A DNA stretch of 14,946 nt, from positions 1 through 14,946 of the forward strand of contig JBBSYL010000033.1 in the NCBI GenBank assembly GCA_038045265.1. Direction: 5' to 3'. Position 1 is the stretch's first letter. Each line of letters begins with the position of its first letter. The notes under the pieces are model-generated. The model did not search any database, was not told the DNA's origin, and saw only the letters and a list, made by a program, of their open reading frames with translations. This DNA comes from SICV01 sp038045265. Its GTDB lineage: Archaea > Nanobdellota > Nanobdellia > Pacearchaeales > GW2011-AR1. Of the stretch, positions 12,011 to 14,946 are shown piece after piece. Both the position numbers and the translations under genes were made by a program.

Positions 12011-12394
12011 ATGTTTAAACCAGAAGAAGCACATGAAATGTCTAGGAAAGCAATAGAAGCATACTCAAGAAGAGATGTTGCTGGAGTAAAGCAAGAAATT
12101 AATGGACTTATAAAGTTATGTTTGTCCGATGATTTTAGAAATTATTGTCTTGCTTTTACTGGGGCGCCTACTCAAGTACCTGAAGGACAGAGACGTTATG
12201 AGCCTGCAGATGCTTTTGGTTTTGCAAATGATGCTATTTTTGCAGTGGGAAGGTTAATGGATGTAAGAAGAGAAAAAAGATATCTTGAAAGTTCTGTTTT
12301 GGTAGATTTAGGAGTTTTAGATTCTTTCTTTGCAGAATCTCCTAGAATTATGAAAGAGGTTGATATGTCTATGCTTGATTTGTCGGAAGAATGA
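12011..12394 (+). CDS. Orphan cassette gene B (127 aa)
   Basis: Not recognised. The protein is mostly helical by composition. It begins with a helix FKPEEAHEMSRKAIEAYSRRD, and has cysteines at about residues 37 and 46 (IKLCLSDDFRNYCLAF), a Gly/Pro-rich loop (TGAPTQVPEGQRRYEP), and helices NDAIFAVGRLMDVRR and DSFFAESPRIMKEVDM. The acidic C terminus is probably flexible. The TTG at 11999 would give four more residues but fits the promoter less well. It converges with the partner ORF at 12398-12715, three bases apart, between tail copies C3 and C4. Confidence 0.65.
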   Translation: MFKPEEAHEMSRKAIEAYSRRDVAGVKQEINGLIKLCLSDDFRNYCLAFTGAPTQVPEGQRRYEPADAFGFANDAIFAVGRLMDVRREKRYLESSVLVDLGVLDSFFAESPRIMKEVDMSMLDLSEE

Positions 12395-12397
12395 GGA

Positions 12398-12715
12398 TTA
12401 AGAAAGGAGATTAAGAGAAGATAAAACTTTATGAGTTTCTTCGTCAATTAATGCGTACTTTTTATTATCTATAAAATCTTTCTTTTCTAATTCTACCCTT
12501 AACTTGGATTTTGTTTGTTTTTCTATTTCTTGCTTGTCTTCTTTATTCCAGTTTTGCTTCAATGAGAGATTTTGTACTTCTTTTATTAGAACATCAGCAT
12601 CCCTTGCATATTTTGAGGCATAGATTTCGTTATTGTTAACTATGCTCCCTATTCTGTGTCTTAGAGCAATTGCAAGGATGTTGGTTAACGCTGATATAAT
12701 TTTTCTTTTGTTCAT
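12398..12715 (-). CDS. Helical partner of the AbrB-nucleotidyltransferase (105 aa)
   Basis: An all-helical, charged protein: ALTNILAIALRHRIGSIV near the start, then long lysine-rich helices and a C-terminal KVLSSLNLL. No family is certain. By position it is the partner of the nucleotidyltransferase gene, whose stop overlaps its ATG (ATGA). The usual partner in such pairs is a HEPN protein with an RxxxxH motif; I do not see that motif clearly here, so a HEPN assignment is not claimed. Together they could be a toxin-antitoxin pair of the MNT type. Confidence 0.65.
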   Translation of the reverse strand: MNKRKIISALTNILAIALRHRIGSIVNNNEIYASKYARDADVLIKEVQNLSLKQNWNKEDKQEIEKQTKSKLRVELEKKDFIDNKKYALIDEETHKVLSSLNLLS

Positions 12716-13488
12716 TTTAGTTGGTTTTTTATTTTATTTAGTTTTTCTTTTATTATGGATTTGATTTTGCTTTCTTGCGATTTATCTATGGCTTCGTTTG
12801 ATTTTATCTGTGAGAAAAGAACTTCTTTTATTAGGAATTTTATTTCTAAGTCTATTTCTTGAGGGTTTTCGTCTTTATTGCTTAGAAAATTTGCTATTGC
12901 AATTAACCTTCTTAGTGAATTGTAAAGGGTTTTTGAAGATAGATTGAGAGAAATGGAGTCTTCAGGCATCATTAATAAGAAGTTTAAATGTGGTTTATTT
13001 ATCTCTCTTTCTTTGTTTAATATTATCTTTTTATTTGAGATTGAAAAGTGGAACATGCTTCTTGTGAGGGGGCAGATTTTCAATAAATGTGATAAATTAG
13101 ATTTGTTTATGCTTATTATATGAAATTTGAGATTGAAAATGTCGGTTAAGTGGTTGAATGCTTTTTCTTCAATATTGCTTTCTTTTTTGTCTGTAATTAA
13201 AATAATATCTATATCGTTATAATCTATTTTGCTTGTCAAAAATGAGCCGGTAAATATTATCTGCTCTATTTCTTTGAATTTATTTAACTCTTGGATTATA
13301 TTTGCTATTAATTTGCGTTTGAATTCACTTAAATTAGATTCTTTTATATTGTGATAGTAGAGATTATCATTTTTTCTTATTAACTTTATCTCTACTATAT
13401 CTCCTACTTCAAAGTGAGTTTCCATCCTTCTTGGAATGTATATTTGATTGTATGCGCTTCCCTTGGATACTTTATGTGTAAATTGCAT
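12712..13488 (-). CDS. AbrB-nucleotidyltransferase fusion protein (258 aa)
   Basis: Residues about 1-38 form an AbrB/SpoVT domain (KVSKGSAYNQIYIPRRMETH then VGDIVEIKLI). Residues about 55-145 are a minimal nucleotidyltransferase with the signature GSFLTSKIDYNDIDIILI, G81-S82 and D92-D94. The usual third acidic residue is not obvious: the region FHIISINKS has no aspartate. The rest is helical. MNT proteins in toxin-antitoxin pairs modify their HEPN partner with nucleotides; in this protein the AbrB head may add DNA binding and autoregulation. The overlap with the partner gene is 4 nt. TATA-like TTTAAAAATA lies about 25 nt upstream of the ATG, with TACGTA palindromes between (13490-13506). Confidence 0.8.
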   Translation of the reverse strand: MQFTHKVSKGSAYNQIYIPRRMETHFEVGDIVEIKLIRKNDNLYYHNIKESNLSEFKRKLIANIIQELNKFKEIEQIIFTGSFLTSKIDYNDIDIILITDKKESNIEEKAFNHLTDIFNLKFHIISINKSNLSHLLKICPLTRSMFHFSISNKKIILNKEREINKPHLNFLLMMPEDSISLNLSSKTLYNSLRRLIAIANFLSNKDENPQEIDLEIKFLIKEVLFSQIKSNEAIDKSQESKIKSIIKEKLNKIKNQLK

Positions 13489-13489
13489 A

Positions 13490-13529
13490 TACGTATTAAA
13501 TACGTAGTATTTTTAAAGGTTTTGGTTTG
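13490..13529 (-). promoter_or_regulatory. Promoter of the AbrB-nucleotidyltransferase gene with TACGTA operator
   Basis: TACGTA-TTAAA-TACGTA (13490-13506) lies between the TATA box and the ATG (13488), so a protein bound there would cover the start site. CAAACCAAAACCTTTAAAAATA (13529-13508), split as BRE and TATA box, matches the vapBC promoter block. The AbrB domain of the gene's own product is the natural candidate ligand (inference). Confidence 0.55.
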
Positions 13530-13543
13530 CACGTTTCTGGAGG

Positions 13544-13596
13544 AGTTTTTGAAGAGAATGCATGAGTTACATATGAAAGCCATAGGAAACAGATGA
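13544..13596 (+). repeat. Helicase tail, full-length copy C4
   Basis: The 53 bp reads FLKRMHELHMKAIGNR stop, against FLKRMHELHLKAIGNR stop in the helicase. It differs from C1 at seven bases; six are synonymous and one changes L to M. Upstream similarity stops sharply at AGTTTTT. There is no start codon for a gene, so it is a remnant. It behaves like the displaced end of a diverged helicase gene. Confidence 0.8.
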
Positions 13597-13610
13597 TTGC
13601 TTTAGAGCCA

Positions 13611-13653
13611 TTCAACTCTTGTGAGTTGAAGGTATGAATGATATAAGTATATC
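13611..13653 (+). other. Hairpin and palindrome before gene C
   Basis: TTCAACTC and GAGTTGAA pair around a TTGT loop (13611-13630), and GATATA-AG-TATATC follows at 13640-13653. No U tract follows, so it is not an obvious terminator; regulatory binding sites for gene C are possible. Confidence 0.45.
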
Positions 13654-13662
13654 ACAATAAAG

Positions 13663-13670
13663 GATATAAA
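13663..13670 (+). promoter_or_regulatory. TATA box of gene C
   Basis: GATATAAA lies about 26 nt before the ATG at 13692, which favours this start over the TTG at 13683. Confidence 0.55.
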
Positions 13671-13691
13671 TGATAAAATGCCTTGTCTTTT

Positions 13692-14117
13692 ATGCAAAAA
13701 GGATTACAAGAAAAAAAGACTACGGGAGAACCACTTCAGAGCTTAAGGAATCATTGCCTTGAAGTAGGAGAGTTAGTTCTGCTAGTTGAACCGTTACGAT
13801 CAAAAAAATTTAGAATTGGAGGAAATGCCTTTATAGGATATTTTGGAGGGTATGCAGGAAGGACTGAATTTAATCTAAGATTTGCTCATGGATTAGATGT
13901 TCCCAAGAGTTTCTTTGATAATGATGGAGCATATGATTCGTCTTCTATGAGAGCACCTGAATTTACATTGCCCTCGCTTTTCTCTGTGTCTAGTGAATAT
14001 CGCTCTTTTCCTACTCTGGCAAGAAAGATATATGTTGGGATTGAATTTGTGAAAAAAGCATTAAGGGAAGATAAGGAATTAAGAGAGTTGGTTTATCCGT
14101 CGTTTAATACTAGTTGA
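13692..14117 (+). CDS. Orphan cassette gene C (141 aa)
   Basis: Not recognised. The N terminus is polar (MQKGLQEKKTTGEPLQSLRNH). A probable beta region follows (VGELVLLVEPLRSKKFRIGGNAFIGYF, with glycine-rich GGYAGRTEFNLRF), then a loop rich in D and S (FDNDGAYDSSSMRAPEF) and two C-terminal helices (LARKIYVGIEFVKKAL, DKELRELV). No transmembrane segment or signal peptide. The start at 13692 follows the TATA box by about 26 nt. Its stop TGA overlaps tail copy C5, whose first bases TTGAAGGCG are identical to the helicase end. It is a one-gene cassette between C4 and C5. Confidence 0.65.
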   Translation: MQKGLQEKKTTGEPLQSLRNHCLEVGELVLLVEPLRSKKFRIGGNAFIGYFGGYAGRTEFNLRFAHGLDVPKSFFDNDGAYDSSSMRAPEFTLPSLFSVSSEYRSFPTLARKIYVGIEFVKKALREDKELRELVYPSFNTS

Positions 14118-14137
14118 AGGCGGATGGGAATAAGTAA
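14117..14137 (+). repeat. Helicase tail, copy C5
   Basis: AAGGCGGATGGGAATAAGTAA reads KADGNK stop and overlaps the stop of gene C. TTGAAGGCG at its start matches C1 exactly. Confidence 0.65.
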
Positions 14138-14152
14138 GATTAAAAGAGTTAA

Positions 14153-14602
14153 TCATTCAAGAAAAGAAGAATGATTCTTTAGATCTATGACTAACTTTAA
14201 GCCCGTAAATCTAAGGAAGTCTAACCCAATTATTGTTGGTATTCTCATTGTGCTGTTCTGAACTTCTTGAGACATATTCTTTAACAATGAAATATCTACA
14301 ACATGAACGGGCATTTCTACATATTTTATAGTGCTGTCTTCTGAACGTAAAGTAAATATGAACTTCTTTATTTTCTTTGAGGGGATTTGTCCTTTACCGA
14401 ACCCTGCGATTGGCTCTCCTGTTTCTGCTCCAGAGATTGAAATATTTAACCTTAAAGCATCTATATATGAAATAATTGTCTTTGGGCTTCCTGTGTCAAG
14501 TATCGCTTTCAATTGTCCGAATGAATGGGGTTGTCTGGATAATACGTTTAAAAATATTCTCTCTGAATTCGGTACCTCCGATAATTCGAGATTAAATTTC
14601 AT
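14153..14602 (-). CDS. Retropepsin-like aspartic protease domain protein (149 aa)
   Basis: The motif KAILDTGSPKTIIS (32-45) holds the catalytic D36-T37-G38 of the retroviral-type aspartic protease fold. IIGLDFLRFTGLKLVIDL (about 124-141) is the matching second half with the hydrophobic-hydrophobic-Gly pattern. One such domain gives half of an active site, so a homodimer is expected. Related single-domain proteins (Asp_protease_2, RVP-like) occur in bacteria and archaea. It starts one base after the stop of the DUF5678 gene, so the pair is one operon. Substrate unknown; it occupies the position that toxin-antitoxin operons hold in the neighbouring cassettes. Confidence 0.75.
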   Translation of the reverse strand: MKFNLELSEVPNSERIFLNVLSRQPHSFGQLKAILDTGSPKTIISYIDALRLNISISGAETGEPIAGFGKGQIPSKKIKKFIFTLRSEDSTIKYVEMPVHVVDISLLKNMSQEVQNSTMRIPTIIGLDFLRFTGLKLVIDLKNHSSFLE

Positions 14603-14603
14603 T

Positions 14604-14849
14604 TTAGTATAGAATAATTATGCCCTTTTCAGGTATATATTCTATTAATATTTTGCCCAACTCTTTTCCCATCGAGTTTAAAGAACTAATTAAATCCTCA
14701 ACCTTTTGATTGCTTGCTATTATACTATTGTTTTCAACAGCTATAAATTTGTTAGGATACTGGATTTGTAATTTTGCAAAATTCTTTGTTATGAATGAGG
14801 AGCCATTTTCCAATATCTTGAACTCTTGTAAAACTTCTATGCCTTCCAT
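14604..14849 (-). CDS. DUF5678-like small protein (81 aa)
   Basis: The pattern YPNKFIAVENNSIIASNQKVEDLISSL (about 31-57) is that of DUF5678 proteins: a strand with a YPNK/W-like start, then a turn and a strand (IIAS), a helix, and a final ILIEYIPEKGIIIL strand. These small proteins often sit next to aspartic protease-like or other small genes in archaea; their function is not established. The gene leads the operon with the retropepsin-like gene. TTTATAAG (14880-14871) lies about 25 nt upstream of the ATG, giving a leaderless start. Confidence 0.7.
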   Translation of the reverse strand: MEGIEVLQEFKILENGSSFITKNFAKLQIQYPNKFIAVENNSIIASNQKVEDLISSLNSMGKELGKILIEYIPEKGIIILY

Positions 14850-14870
14850 TTATTACTTAACCTAAAATCA

Positions 14871-14880
14871 CTTATAAACT
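14871..14880 (-). promoter_or_regulatory. TATA box of the DUF5678/retropepsin operon
   Basis: TTTATAAG on the minus strand, centred about 25 nt upstream of the ATG at 14849. Confidence 0.5.
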
Positions 14881-14892
14881 TTACTAAAGCTT

Positions 14893-14910
14893 GATACTGT
14901 TTACTTAAAG
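14893..14910 (+). repeat. Left terminal inverted repeat of a second IS
   Basis: GATACTGTTTACTTAAAG matches 15 of 18 bases of the repeat at 380-397 in inverted position, so an element of the same family probably begins here and continues beyond the window. No transposase codons can be judged in the 36 bases left. Confidence 0.5.
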
Positions 14911-14946
14911 GGATATGATTAAATAGTCAAGTCTCCTCCTTTTTTA

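Noticed and set aside
13541..13596. Small gene with the helicase-like end
   Set aside because: The matching frame has no usable start or promoter and keeps only the last 16 codons of the helicase; it is a remnant or att-like copy.
10667..14137. Integron attC sites as the explanation of the tail repeats
   Set aside because: I found no integrase gene and no imperfect palindrome with GTTRRRY/RYYYAAC core sites at the repeats; the similarity to the helicase end explains them better.
1..14946. CRISPR arrays, tRNA or rRNA genes
   Set aside because: No regular repeat-spacer pattern, no cloverleaf with the T-loop GTTCRANNC and matching arms, and no rRNA-like conserved stretch was found by reading. 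The direct repeats are spaced by genes, not by short spacers.

Overview
The window looks like an accessory island in an AT-rich archaeon, most likely a DPANN-type lineage (Woesearchaeota/Pacearchaeota/Nanoarchaeota-like). The signs are very short genes, many start codons about 25 nt downstream of a TATA box with no leader and no Shine-Dalgarno site, an archaeal Lhr-type helicase, AbrB-, RHH- and PIN-type small regulators, and small families such as DUF5654 and DUF5678. I see no tRNA, rRNA or CRISPR array. The lineage is an inference from style, not from a marker gene.

Layout. (1) 1-397: the end of an IS6/IS240-like insertion sequence. The first 18 bp of what looks like a related element starts at 14893, so the window lies between two IS ends in the same orientation. 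(2) 411-2508: membrane protein genes (one DUF5654), a 49-aa membrane ORF, and a Doc/Fic toxin with an RHH antitoxin in toxin-first order, followed by an open frame that has no start codon. (3) 2541-5219: small minus-strand cassettes (zinc-binding protein plus wHTH regulator, three orphan genes, a second DUF5654 gene). They are punctuated by a roughly 65-bp GC-rich repeat (R1, R2, R3) and by a 16-bp motif, ATTAATGCGAACTTTA, at gene 3' ends. (4) 5121-8005: an origin- or partition-like region with ten GGTGTT iterons, a perfect palindrome and a long-range inverted repeat, which runs into a coiled-coil plus HTH gene. A LAGLIDADG homing endonuclease with a 41-aa AbrB-like partner follows, then a paralogous coiled-coil/HTH gene carrying its own 28-bp repeats, and a third wHTH gene. 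(5) 8095-10719: an Lhr-like helicase with a non-canonical Walker A motif. (6) 10720-14849: a cassette array downstream of the helicase. The last codons of the helicase (…KAIGN[R/K] stop) recur four more times, at 11097-11140, 11900-11920, 13544-13596 and 14117-14137. Between the copies lie single plus-strand orphan genes (A, B, C) and minus-strand two-gene operons: VapBC, AbrB-nucleotidyltransferase with a partner, and DUF5678 with a retropepsin-like protease.

How it fits together. The island resembles an integrated plasmid or a hot spot of repeated insertion: iterons beside a DNA-binding protein gene, IS ends, addiction-type modules, a homing endonuclease, and direct repeats bounding small modules. 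The strongest unusual signal is that the 3' end of the helicase gene behaves like an attachment site. One copy (13544-13596) differs from the helicase end by seven substitutions, six of them synonymous, so it came from a real, diverged helicase gene rather than from random repeat drift. No recombinase that would drive this is visible in the window.
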